From Pseudomonadota bacterium (GTDB lineage Bacteria; Pseudomonadota; Alphaproteobacteria; Rhizobiales; Xanthobacteraceae): DNA of 20,968 nucleotides. The notes under the pieces are model-generated. The model was given only the letters and a program-made list of their open reading frames with translations, did not search any database and had not been told where the DNA came from. The DNA lies in the NCBI GenBank assembly GCA_021779635.1, contig JAJYAH010000027.1:1-20968 (forward strand), given 5' to 3'. The position numbers and the translations under genes are program-made. The stretch's first letter is position 1. Every line of letters starts with the position of its first letter. Positions 8,715-15,660 of the stretch are shown here, in pieces.

Positions 8715-8890
8715 CGCCTTAGCGCTGGCGGTTTGCGGTCAGCGTGGTTACATTGGCGGTGCGAAGCTGTGTCGCGCGTCAGGAGCCATATATCCCCGGG
8801 GCCTTATCGATCCTTCCGGGAACTGTCCCTGGCCAGGTCCGTGGACTTGGTCACATGGTGCCCACCTACTTTCGTAGGGAACTCCGGGAT
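8715..8890 (+). ncRNA. ssrS: 6S RNA (ssrS), ends approximate
   Basis: The segment between zapA and the 5-formyl-THF cyclo-ligase gene has the alphaproteobacterial 6S pattern. There is an apical stem (TCCCCGG near 8793 pairing with CCGGGA near 8816), a large GC-rich central bubble region, and the 3' hairpin CCTAC-TTTC-GTAGG (8864-8877) followed by GAACTCCGGGATC. 6S RNA mimics an open promoter and sequesters housekeeping RNA polymerase in stationary phase. The position is the classic ssrS locus. I could not fix the closing stem by eye, so both ends may be off by 10-25 bases. Confidence 0.78.
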
Positions 8891-8944
8891 CGAGCGCTCC
8901 AACGGCCATCGCGGCTTCGCACTCTTTTTAAACTCGATAATCGT

Positions 8945-9034
8945 CGTCATGGCCGGGCTTGTCCCGGCCATCCACGTCTTTAGCATGTGTACGAAAGAAA
9001 GACGTGGATGCCCGGCACAAGGCCGGGGATGACG
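8945..9034. repeat. Palindromic dispersed-repeat element before the cyclo-ligase gene
   Basis: Arms 8945-8980 and 8999-9034 are near-perfect inverted copies: outer CGTCAT/GATGACG and inner CCACGTCTT/AAGACGTGG pair exactly, around an 18-base loop. Each arm is also self-palindromic (GGCCGGGCTTGTCCCGGCC). This is, from recall, a very common intergenic repeat in Bradyrhizobium and Rhodopseudomonas. It ends eight bases before the next start codon and could shield it in RNA, or terminate/process the 6S transcript. Confidence 0.9.
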
Positions 9035-9041
9035 GTGGTGG

Positions 9042-9635
9042 ATGTCGAACGCCTTGAATTCCTCCGGCTCATCGAAAGCGAACCTCCGCGCCGCGGCGCT
9101 CGCGGCGCGCGACGCGTTGAGCGCCGAGCAGCGCACCGCCGCGGCACAGGCCATCGCCGCGCGCGGACTGCCGTTTGCCATCGCGCGCGGCGCGATTGTC
9201 TCCGGCTATTCGCCGATCCGCAGCGAGATCGATCCCGTGCCGCTGATGCAAGCGCTCGCGGGGCAGGGCGCGCGGCTGGCGCTGCCTGCGGTGATGGCGC
9301 GCGGCAAATCGCTGGCGTTTCGGGCATGGTCCGCCGGCGACCGGCTGATGCTGGGGCCGCTCGGCATTCTCGAGCCGTCGCCGGCGGCCGCCGAGCTGAT
9401 CCCCGACATCATGCTGGTGCCGCTGGCCGCGTTCGATCGCGCCGGCCATCGCATCGGCTATGGCGCCGGCCATTACGACTACACGCTGGCGCATTTGCGG
9501 AAAGTGAAGCCGATCGCGGCCATCGGCCTTGCCTTCGCGGCGCAGGAAATCGAGGCCGTGCCGGCGTTGCCGCACGACGTGGCGCTGGATTATGTGCTAA
9601 CGGAAACCGACGCATTCGATTTCCGGAGTTCATGA
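9042..9635 (+). CDS. fau: 5-formyltetrahydrofolate cyclo-ligase
   Basis: A 197-residue enzyme that converts 5-formyl-THF to 5,10-methenyl-THF using ATP. The family's C-terminal nucleotide/folate motif is clear: 'HRIGYGAGHYDYTLA' (136-150). The N-terminal 'KANLRAAALAARDAL' and the 'SGYSPIRSEID' segment around residues 54-64 fit as well. The start ATG 9042 is the only good one before the conserved N-terminus, yet it has just a GGTGG-like ribosome site because the palindromic repeat abuts it. Its stop overlaps the ymdB-like start (ATGA at 9632-9635). The location downstream of 6S RNA matches the conserved ssrS-ygfA pairing, in which 6S and this gene can be co-transcribed. Confidence 0.93.
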   Translation: MSNALNSSGSSKANLRAAALAARDALSAEQRTAAAQAIAARGLPFAIARGAIVSGYSPIRSEIDPVPLMQALAGQGARLALPAVMARGKSLAFRAWSAGDRLMLGPLGILEPSPAAAELIPDIMLVPLAAFDRAGHRIGYGAGHYDYTLAHLRKVKPIAAIGLAFAAQEIEAVPALPHDVALDYVLTETDAFDFRSS

Positions 9636-10462
9636 TCTTGCGCATTCTTTTCGTCGGTGACGTGGTCGGCAGGTCCGGGCGCACCGTCCTGTCGGAGCAT
9701 CTGCCCGGCTTCATCCGCGACTGGGCGCTCGATCTCGTCGTCGTCAACGGCGAGAACGCCGCCGGCGGCTTCGGCATCACCGAGGCGATCTACCAGGAAT
9801 TCCTCGACATCGGCGCCGACGCGGTCACGCTCGGCAACCACGCCTGGGACCAGCGCGAGGCGCTGGTGTTCATCGAGCGCGCCCCGCGGCTGGTTCGCCC
9901 GGCGAATTTCCCAAAGGGCACGCCGGGCCGCGGCACCGCGCTGATCGACACCAGGAACGGCAAGCGGGCGCTGGTCGTCAACGCCATCGGCCGCGTCTTC
10001 ATGACGCCGTTCGACGATCCGTTCGCGACCGTCAACCGCGAGCTCGAAGCCTGTCCGCTGCGGACGGCGGCGGACGCGATCGTGGTCGACTTTCATTGCG
10101 AGGCGACCAGCGAAAAGCAGGCGATCGGATTTTTCTGCGACGGCCGCGCCAGTCTCGTTGTCGGCACCCACACCCATGTGCCGACCGCCGACCACCAGAT
10201 CCTGCCCGGCGGCACCGCCTACATGACCGATGCCGGCATGACCGGCGATTACGATTCGATCATCGGCATGCAGAAGGAAGAACCGCTGCGGCGGTTCACG
10301 ACGGGGATTCCGTCGGGAAGGTTCGAGGCGGCGCATGGCATCGCCACGCTCTCAGGCGTCGCGGTCGAGACCGACGATGCGACGGGACTGGCGCTGTGCA
10401 TCGCGCCGGTGCGGATCGGCGGCAGGCTGCAGCCGACGCTGCCGCCGTTTTGGGCGGGGTAG
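9632..10462 (+). CDS. YmdB-family metallophosphoesterase (TIGR00282)
   Basis: A 276-residue calcineurin-like phosphoesterase. Metal-binding motifs are all present: 'GDVVGRSGR' (9-17), 'NGENAAGG' (39-46), 'LGNHAWDQRE' (67-76), His155 in 'VDFHCEATSEK', and 'GTHTHVPTAD' (178-187) with 'MTDAGMTG' following. The Bacillus member YmdB cleaves 2',3'-cyclic AMP and affects biofilm/RNA turnover; the substrate here is not shown. It overlaps the cyclo-ligase gene by four bases and has a GGAG ribosome site nine bases upstream. It ends next to a dispersed palindrome that may act as its transcript end. Confidence 0.93.
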   Translation: MILRILFVGDVVGRSGRTVLSEHLPGFIRDWALDLVVVNGENAAGGFGITEAIYQEFLDIGADAVTLGNHAWDQREALVFIERAPRLVRPANFPKGTPGRGTALIDTRNGKRALVVNAIGRVFMTPFDDPFATVNRELEACPLRTAADAIVVDFHCEATSEKQAIGFFCDGRASLVVGTHTHVPTADHQILPGGTAYMTDAGMTGDYDSIIGMQKEEPLRRFTTGIPSGRFEAAHGIATLSGVAVETDDATGLALCIAPVRIGGRLQPTLPPFWAG

Positions 10463-10463
10463 G

Positions 10464-10538
10464 GCATGATCCGGAAAAGCTGACACCGGTTTTCCTCGCG
10501 ACAAACGCGAAGCGTTTGCGCGGAGATCATGCTCAAAC
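10464..10538. repeat. GCATGATCC-type palindromic dispersed repeat between convergent genes
   Basis: Outer arms GCATGATC (10464-10471) and GATCATGC (10525-10532) are perfect inverted copies. Inside are CCGGAAAAGCTGACACCGG and TTTTCC, and a hairpin CAAACGC-GAA-GCGTTTG (10502-10518). From recall, this GCATGATCCGGAAAA...GATCATGCTCAAAC sequence is a widespread Rhizobiales intergenic repeat. It starts two bases after the ymdB-like stop and ends 13 bases before the coniferyl-aldehyde dehydrogenase stop, so it may help end both convergent transcripts. Confidence 0.88.
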
Positions 10539-10551
10539 AAAAATAGCCGGA

Positions 10552-11985
10552 TCAAACCTTCAGGTCCCGCGCGATCGCCTTGCGTGTCGCTGCGCCGTAA
10601 GGCGGCTTGAAGCCTGCGAGCTTCGCCACGTCGATCTTCGGTTGCTTGTAGACGCTGCGCGCATGGCTGAACGTTTTGAAGCCATCCTGGCCGTGATAGC
10701 TGCCCATGCCCGATGGTCCGATCCCGCCAAACGGCAGGTCTTCCATGGCGACGTGGAAGACCACGTCATTGAGCGTCACGCCGCCGGATACCGTGCGATC
10801 CAGCACCTGACGCTGTTCCGTCTGGTCCGCGCCGAAATAATACAGGCCGAGCGGGCGATCGTGGCGATTCACATAGTCGATCGCCTCCTCGACGCCGCGA
10901 TAGCGCATGATCGGCAGGATCGGGCCGAAGATCTCCTCCCGCATCACCGTCATGTCCTCCTTGACGTTGCGGAGCAGATAGAGCGGCATCTTCTGCCCGT
11001 TGGACGCAGCGAAATCCTCACCGGTCGGATTGACCTCGACCACGTCGGCGCCCTTGGCGCGGGCGTCGTCGAGATAGCCGTTGAGGCGCGTCACATGCCG
11101 CTCGTTCGCCACCGACGTATAATCGGGATTGGACAGCAGCGTCGGATAGAGCTTGGCCGCGGCCTGTTTGATATGCCCGACGATCGCGTCTTCCTGCTCC
11201 TCGGGCACCATCAGATAGTCCGGAGCGAGGCAGATCTGGCCCGCGTTCATCATCTTGCCGAGCGTGATCCGCTCGGCCGCCTGCGCGACGTTGGCGCTGC
11301 GCCCGACGATCGTCGGCGATTTTCCGCCAAGCTCCAGCGTTACGGGGGTGAGGCTGTCCGCAGCGGCATGCAGGATGTGACGTCCGATCGCCGTGGCGCC
11401 GGTGAAGATGAGATGATCGAAGGGCAGCGCGGAAAAGGCTTTACCGGTCTCGGGGCCGCCGGAGATGAAAACCAGTTCCTCGCGGGCGAAGTAACGCGGC
11501 GCAAGGTCCTCGAGCAATGCCGCGACGCGGGGGGTGTATTCGGAGGATTTCGCCATCACCCGGTTGCCCGCGGCGAACGCACCCGCGATCGGTCCCATCG
11601 TGAGCGAAATCGGAAAGTTCCACGGCGCGATCACGCCGACCACGCCTTTGGGTTGATATTCGACCCAGGCTTTTGCACCAAGCAGGCCGAGCGGAAAGTC
11701 GAGTTTGCGCTTCTCGTTCCGCGCCCAGCGATCGACGTGCTTGATCGCATGCTTGAAGGTACGGATCGGGCCGACGATGTCGGCCAACATCGACTGTTCG
11801 CGGCTGCGGTGTCCGAAATCGTCGGAGAGCGCCGCGCACAAGGCCTCGCTGTTGTCGACCAGCAAGGTTATCGCGCGTTGCATGCGATCCTTGCGCACGG
11901 CAAGGCCGACGGGCATCTCCGCCATGAATGCCGCGCGTTGCGCTTCCAGCAGCGCCCGCAAATCCCGAGCCGTGATCTCCGCCAT
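10552..11985 (-). CDS. calB: Coniferyl aldehyde dehydrogenase (ALDH family)
   Basis: A 477-residue NAD(P)-dependent aldehyde dehydrogenase. It resembles the CalB group that oxidises coniferaldehyde to ferulate in lignin-aromatic breakdown. Catalytic residues are present: Asn123 in 'PWNFP', Glu218 in 'TLELGGKSP' and nucleophile Cys252 in 'NAGQICLAPDY'; the C-terminal 'PFGGIGPSGMGSYHG' is also typical. The length fits this short ALDH branch. ATG 11985 has a strong GGGAGG ribosome site; the open frame runs further upstream without a comparable site. It stands alone, convergent with the ymdB-like gene and separated from it by a dispersed repeat. The ALDH family is certain; the exact aldehyde is inferred from family resemblance, and other aromatic or medium-chain aldehydes are possible. 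Confidence 0.9.
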   Translation of the reverse strand: MAEITARDLRALLEAQRAAFMAEMPVGLAVRKDRMQRAITLLVDNSEALCAALSDDFGHRSREQSMLADIVGPIRTFKHAIKHVDRWARNEKRKLDFPLGLLGAKAWVEYQPKGVVGVIAPWNFPISLTMGPIAGAFAAGNRVMAKSSEYTPRVAALLEDLAPRYFAREELVFISGGPETGKAFSALPFDHLIFTGATAIGRHILHAAADSLTPVTLELGGKSPTIVGRSANVAQAAERITLGKMMNAGQICLAPDYLMVPEEQEDAIVGHIKQAAAKLYPTLLSNPDYTSVANERHVTRLNGYLDDARAKGADVVEVNPTGEDFAASNGQKMPLYLLRNVKEDMTVMREEIFGPILPIMRYRGVEEAIDYVNRHDRPLGLYYFGADQTEQRQVLDRTVSGGVTLNDVVFHVAMEDLPFGGIGPSGMGSYHGQDGFKTFSHARSVYKQPKIDVAKLAGFKPPYGAATRKAIARDLKV

Positions 11986-12115
11986 CTCACGTCCCTCCCT
12001 CGACCGTTGTCTCATGGTGTCACGGATCGCGGGGAGGCGGAACACATATTCCGGCGTCAGGAGGAGTGTGCCGTTGGGTCGACCCGGATGATGCTGATCA
12101 GTGCGGCGATCCCGG

Positions 12116-12439
12116 TCAATCTGCCATACGGACAAGGGTGGCCTCAAAGGCCAGGCCCGGCGCCTGTTTAGCGGTCCCGGTGCACGATGCAGTCGTCGGC
12201 GCCGATGTGCCGGTCAGCGTCAAATCGAGGTTGTCGATGCCAAAAACGGACGGCGGCCCCGGCGTGTGCCGCCACGTCGTAACAACAGCCGAAAATCGAT
12301 CGCCGTTTTGGAAGTATGTCCCGGTGTAGCCGAGCACGGCATCACCACCCGTGATCTTGCCGTCGTTAAGCACGATAACGCCCGTTCCCTCTCTCAGCGG
12401 GGTTCTGTACCAAGCCGAATAGCTGCCGTTTCGAAGCAT
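12116..12439 (-). CDS. GrlR-like small regulatory protein
   Basis: A 107-residue protein with the GrlR-like lipocalin-type pattern: 'NGSYSAWY' at 4-11, 'GTGVIVLNDGKITGGD' (18-33), 'YTGTYFQNGDRFSAVV' (38-53) and a Gly/Thr-rich final barrel half. GrlR of enteropathogenic E. coli represses the type III secretion activator GrlA through a loop containing EDED; here that loop reads 'QNGD', so the same partner is unlikely. Rhizobial genomes carry homologues, from recall, without a clear role. ATG 12439 has an AAGGTG ribosome site. No secretion genes are in the window. It is monocistronic, 195 bp from the next minus-strand gene, and nothing was recognised in that spacer. Confidence 0.7.
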   Translation of the reverse strand: MLRNGSYSAWYRTPLREGTGVIVLNDGKITGGDAVLGYTGTYFQNGDRFSAVVTTWRHTPGPPSVFGIDNLDLTLTGTSAPTTASCTGTAKQAPGLAFEATLVRMAD

Positions 12440-12634
12440 GCATCACCTTAGAGCGCCGTGCGGATTTCCGCCCGACGCGGTATCATCTATAGGTTGCCGG
12501 ATGGTTTACCGGCTCGCGGGTTTTGATTTGATCTCTAGCGATCTCGCGCCGGCTTGCGGCCTTCGCCCTTGTCATCGGACCCCGCCTGGCACGGACCCGT
12601 CGGGCTCAATCCGCCCTTTGGCTAATTTTTTGGA

Positions 12635-12973
12635 TTAATTTTTCTTGGACTGATCTTTCTCCGCCTTATGCTTCTCGATGCTGTGCTTGACGAAGCCCAC
12701 GACCAGCATCAGGCAGCCGCCCGCCGCGAGCCCGGTGAGGCCTTGCAGGACGGCATTGTCGGCGGCGCCGATCTCGTTCAGGCTGCCGCTGGCGGTCACC
12801 ACGGTGACCGCAAGCTTTTGCAGGAAATAGCCGCTCAAGGCGCCCCCGACCGCGCCGACGATGGTGTGGCCGAGAAATCCGAAGCCGTGCTCCTGGGCGG
12901 CGCTCGCCGCAAAATGCGCGCCCAGCACACCCGTGACAATTTGAATCACAAGATTGGTTGTCGTCCAGATCAT
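12635..12973 (-). CDS. Small membrane protein, function unknown
   Basis: A 112-residue protein with three likely membrane or membrane-associated helices: about 7-25, 31-52 (Gly-rich 'LGHTIVGAVGGALSGYFL') and 74-97 ('LTGLAAGGCLMLVVGF'). A charged Lys/Glu-rich tail (99-112) probably faces the cytoplasm. The glycine spacing recalls small GlsB/YeaQ-type stress membrane proteins, but I do not recognise the family with confidence. ATG 12973 has a purine-rich GGGGGCGCGGG leader directly before it. It lies 125 bp downstream of the HD-domain gene on the same strand. Confidence 0.7.
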   Translation of the reverse strand: MIWTTTNLVIQIVTGVLGAHFAASAAQEHGFGFLGHTIVGAVGGALSGYFLQKLAVTVVTASGSLNEIGAADNAVLQGLTGLAAGGCLMLVVGFVKHSIEKHKAEKDQSKKN

Positions 12974-13098
12974 CCCGCGCCCCCTGGTTTGCGTAAGGAT
13001 CCTGATCGATGCTGCCCGAATCGCTCAGTCCAGCATACTACCGCGGGCAGCATGCCGAACCGGGAGACGATGCGGCCCAAAGGCTCGGCTTTTCGTGA

Positions 13099-13956
13099 TC
13101 ACCGTTGCGGACCTGACAGGTTCAGGTCGCGCTCGGCGCGGAACACATTGCCGTAGAGGTTGGCGATCCACTGCCGCCCGCTGGAAGTGACATTGAGATA
13201 GCGGATCGCCGTCTGAATTTGCGGAGCGACGTTCTTCCAATAGAACTGCGGATACTTGTAGACCACGTCGGCGGGCGTATCGTAGCCGAGCGTCTTGTTC
13301 AAACCGATTTCTTCAAATTCGTAGAACAGCGCATTGGCCTTCTTCAGGTAGTTGGGATCACCGAGTTGACCGATCAGATCGGCAGCTCGCAGCAACAAAC
13401 CCTCCTCTTCGATCAGGTCGTCGTTCGAGGACGACGCATACGGAAAGCGCGTATATTCGATCGCCCGCGCAATCCGGTCGGCGTCAATTTCATCGGCGCC
13501 GCCGAGGCGCTCGGCGACGAACAGCTTTGAGCGGTCGACATGATAGGGTGCGAGTGCCGCATCGGACGATCCTCGCGGCAGGCGAACCGTACGGCCGCTG
13601 AGATCCGCGACATAGGACTCGTGATCGTCACCCTGCAAAATTCCGCGCACATATCCGATGTCATGGGCCAGGCACGCCAGGATGAAATTCGCATAATCGC
13701 TTGCGGTCGTGGTCCGTGACATCTGGCGCCCCATCAGGATGTCGTGGCCGGCGAGGGTGACCAGCATGGAGTGCTCGATGTTGTGATACAGCGCGTCGCT
13801 GTTGCCGATGCAATCCAATGTCAGTCGGGCCGCGAAAGGAAGAACTTCGGCGAGGCGGGCATGTGACGAGCCAAACCGGCTTTTGGTTTCCGAAGTCAGG
13901 AACGATCCCAAAGCCTGCGCGACCAGTTCCGGAATTGTGATCATCTGAACACCCAT
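13099..13956 (-). CDS. HD-domain metal-dependent phosphohydrolase
   Basis: A 285-residue soluble protein. The HD-superfamily metal ligands are visible as 'YHNIEHS' (57-63, His58 and His62) and 'LAHDIGYVRG' (96-105, His98-Asp99), with a further acidic/helical region ('LLLRAADLIGQLGDP' near 195) that may supply the last ligand. Such domains hydrolyse phosphoester bonds in nucleotides or cyclic nucleotides; the substrate is unknown and no GGDEF, PAS or RelA domain is attached. ATG 13956 is taken as the start, though ATG 13944 ('MITIPELV') is equally possible because neither has a strong ribosome site. It is divergent from the ABC-binding-protein pseudogene across a 277-bp region holding a TGTCAT palindrome. 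Confidence 0.85.
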   Translation of the reverse strand: MGVQMITIPELVAQALGSFLTSETKSRFGSSHARLAEVLPFAARLTLDCIGNSDALYHNIEHSMLVTLAGHDILMGRQMSRTTTASDYANFILACLAHDIGYVRGILQGDDHESYVADLSGRTVRLPRGSSDAALAPYHVDRSKLFVAERLGGADEIDADRIARAIEYTRFPYASSSNDDLIEEEGLLLRAADLIGQLGDPNYLKKANALFYEFEEIGLNKTLGYDTPADVVYKYPQFYWKNVAPQIQTAIRYLNVTSSGRQWIANLYGNVFRAERDLNLSGPQR

Positions 13957-14033
13957 CTGGCCGAGTGCCGTGGTGTGACAACAGTTCTTCGCAGCTCCGA
14001 TGATAGCACATCGGTCCTGTCTGCGCCGGCAAA

Positions 14034-14048
14034 TGTCATCTCATGACA
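14034..14048. promoter_or_regulatory. Possible operator: perfect palindrome TGTCAT-CTC-ATGACA
   Basis: The 6-bp arms 14034-14039 and 14043-14048 are exact inverted copies around CTC. The site lies in the divergent region, 78 bp upstream of the HD-gene start and 186 bp upstream of the ABC-binding-protein pseudogene, so a dimeric regulator could act on either. No regulator gene is adjacent. The assignment is inference from symmetry and position only. Confidence 0.35.
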
Positions 14049-14233
14049 CCGATGACGGCGTGACGACTGCGTTGAACGATGACCGCGCTCGTCCTTCTGC
14101 CCGGCGCCGGCCCTGTCTTGCATTGCCTTGTCTTTTCCCCCACTATCTTGCGAACGATGACGCCGGCGCACATGCAAATTGGCCGCCGGACAAGATCATC
14201 GGCGTGATCAAAAGCATGAGGGAGCGCCACGAT

Positions 14234-15425
14234 ATGAGGAACGGCATCTTACGTCTGTTCGCCGTCGCCGCGGTCGCCATCGCACTGTCGGTATCCCAGG
14301 CGTCAGCGCAAAAGAAATATGACACCGGTGCAACCGATACCGAGATCAAGATCGGCCAGACGGTGCCGTTCAGCGGGCCGGCATCGGCCTATGCGGGTAT
14401 CGGCAAGACCCAGGCCGCCTATCTCAGGATGATTAACGATCAAGGCGGCATCAACGGCCGCAAGCTCAACCTCATTCAGTATGACGACGCCTACAGTCCG
14501 CCGAAAGCGGTCGAGCAGGTGCGCAAACTGGTCGAAGGCGACGAGGTTCTGTTCACCTTCCAGATCATCGGCACGCCTTCCAACGCGGCCGTTCAGAAGT
14601 ACCTCAACGCCAAGAAAGTGCCGCAGCTGCTGGCCGGCACCGGAGCGTCGCGTTTCTCGGATCCGCAAAACGCGCCCTGGCCGGATCTACGCGAAGTACA
14701 TTCTGCAAAATCACCCCGATGCCAGGATCGGCATCCTCTACCAGAACGATGACCTCGGCCGCGACTACATTACCGGCCTGAAGGCCGGCCTGGGCGACAA
14801 GGCCGCGACCATGATCGTCGGCGAGGCGTCCTACGAGCTTTCGGATCCGACGATCGATTCGCAAATCGTCAAGCTGAAATCGCTCGGCGCCGACCTGCTC
14901 TATGATGCCTCGACGCCGAGATTCGCGGCGCAGGCGATCAAGAAGGTCGCCGACCTCGGCTGGAAGCCGGTGCACATCCTCGACATCAATGCGAGCCCGG
15001 TGTCGGCCACGCTGAAGCCCGCGGGTCTCGATATCTCAAAGGACATCATCAGCACGAATTACGGCAAGGACCCGGGCGACCCGCAATGGAAGGACGATCC
15101 CGGCCTGAAGGCCTATTTTGCCTTCATGGACAAATATTATCCGGAGGGCGACAAACTCAACACCGTCAACACCTATGGCTATTCGACCGCCGAATTGCTG
15201 GTGCAGATCCTGCGCCAGTGCGGCGACGATCTCACGCGTGAAAACATCATGCGGCAGGCGACCAGTCTGAAGAACTTCACCGCCAGCCTGGCGTTGCCCG
15301 GCATGACCATCAATACGTCGCCGACCGATTACCGCATCAACAAGCAGATGCAGATGATGAAGTTCAACGGCGAGCGCTGGGAATTGTTCGGTCCGATCAT
15401 CGCCGATACCGGCCCGGCGGGCTAG
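14234..15425 (+). pseudogene. Branched-chain amino-acid type ABC substrate-binding protein, frameshifted by a deletion
   Basis: Intact members are periplasmic LivK-like receptors of about 400-410 residues feeding a Liv-type ABC importer. From ATG 14234 (GAGGGA ribosome site) a signal peptide 'MRNGILRLFAVAAVAIALSV' leads to 'IKIGQTVPFSGPASAYAGIG' and continues in frame to 'DPQNAPW', Trp at 14678-14680. The family then has about 11 more residues (a TMG...Y..E type stretch) before 'GRIYAKYIL', but here that motif resumes at once, one base out of phase. The second half (to TAG 15425) is otherwise complete: 'IGILYQNDDLGRDY', 'DPTIDSQIVKLKS', 'NTYGYSTAELLVQILRQCGDD'. The first frame ends at 14752 after about 25 wrong residues. 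No permease or ATPase gene is adjacent. Only the junction, not general decay, breaks the gene. Confidence 0.9.
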
Positions 15426-15503
15426 AGCCGCGCACTGGGCATAATCCGCTCACATCGCGAATGAGGCTGGGGCCGTGGATCATCGGCAGACCGCGGTGTC
15501 CGA

Positions 15504-15518
15504 TTAACCATTCATTAA
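15504..15518 (+). promoter_or_regulatory. CtrA-type binding site TTAA-N7-TTAA upstream of tadG
   Basis: TTAA (15504-15507), seven bases, then TTAA (15515-15518) exactly match the full CtrA consensus of alphaproteobacteria (TTAACCAT in the first half). It lies 142 bp before the tadG-like ATG in an otherwise gene-free 235-bp leader region. CtrA is a cell-cycle response regulator known to control pilus and motility genes in Caulobacter. Binding here is inferred from the motif alone. Confidence 0.6.
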
Positions 15519-15660
15519 CGTGTTCATCAATCGCGGCTTTACCAATATCAGGATTACCTTGCCTTTTCAGGGATCGGCGTAAGCGTTGTTTAACAGAGCA
15601 TCGGTCAGGGTTCCGTCGAATTATTCCGAGGCAGCGATTGCTCCAGGGATTTGTCGGACC

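Noticed and set aside
10096..12171. Long plus-strand open frame across ymdB, the dispersed repeat and antisense calB
   Set aside because: It runs out of frame through one real gene and antisense to another; composition is typical of a shadow frame.
15586..15660. 25-residue N-terminal extension of TadG from a TTG
   Set aside because: The membrane anchor begins after ATG 15661 and the extension has no ribosome site or family resemblance.
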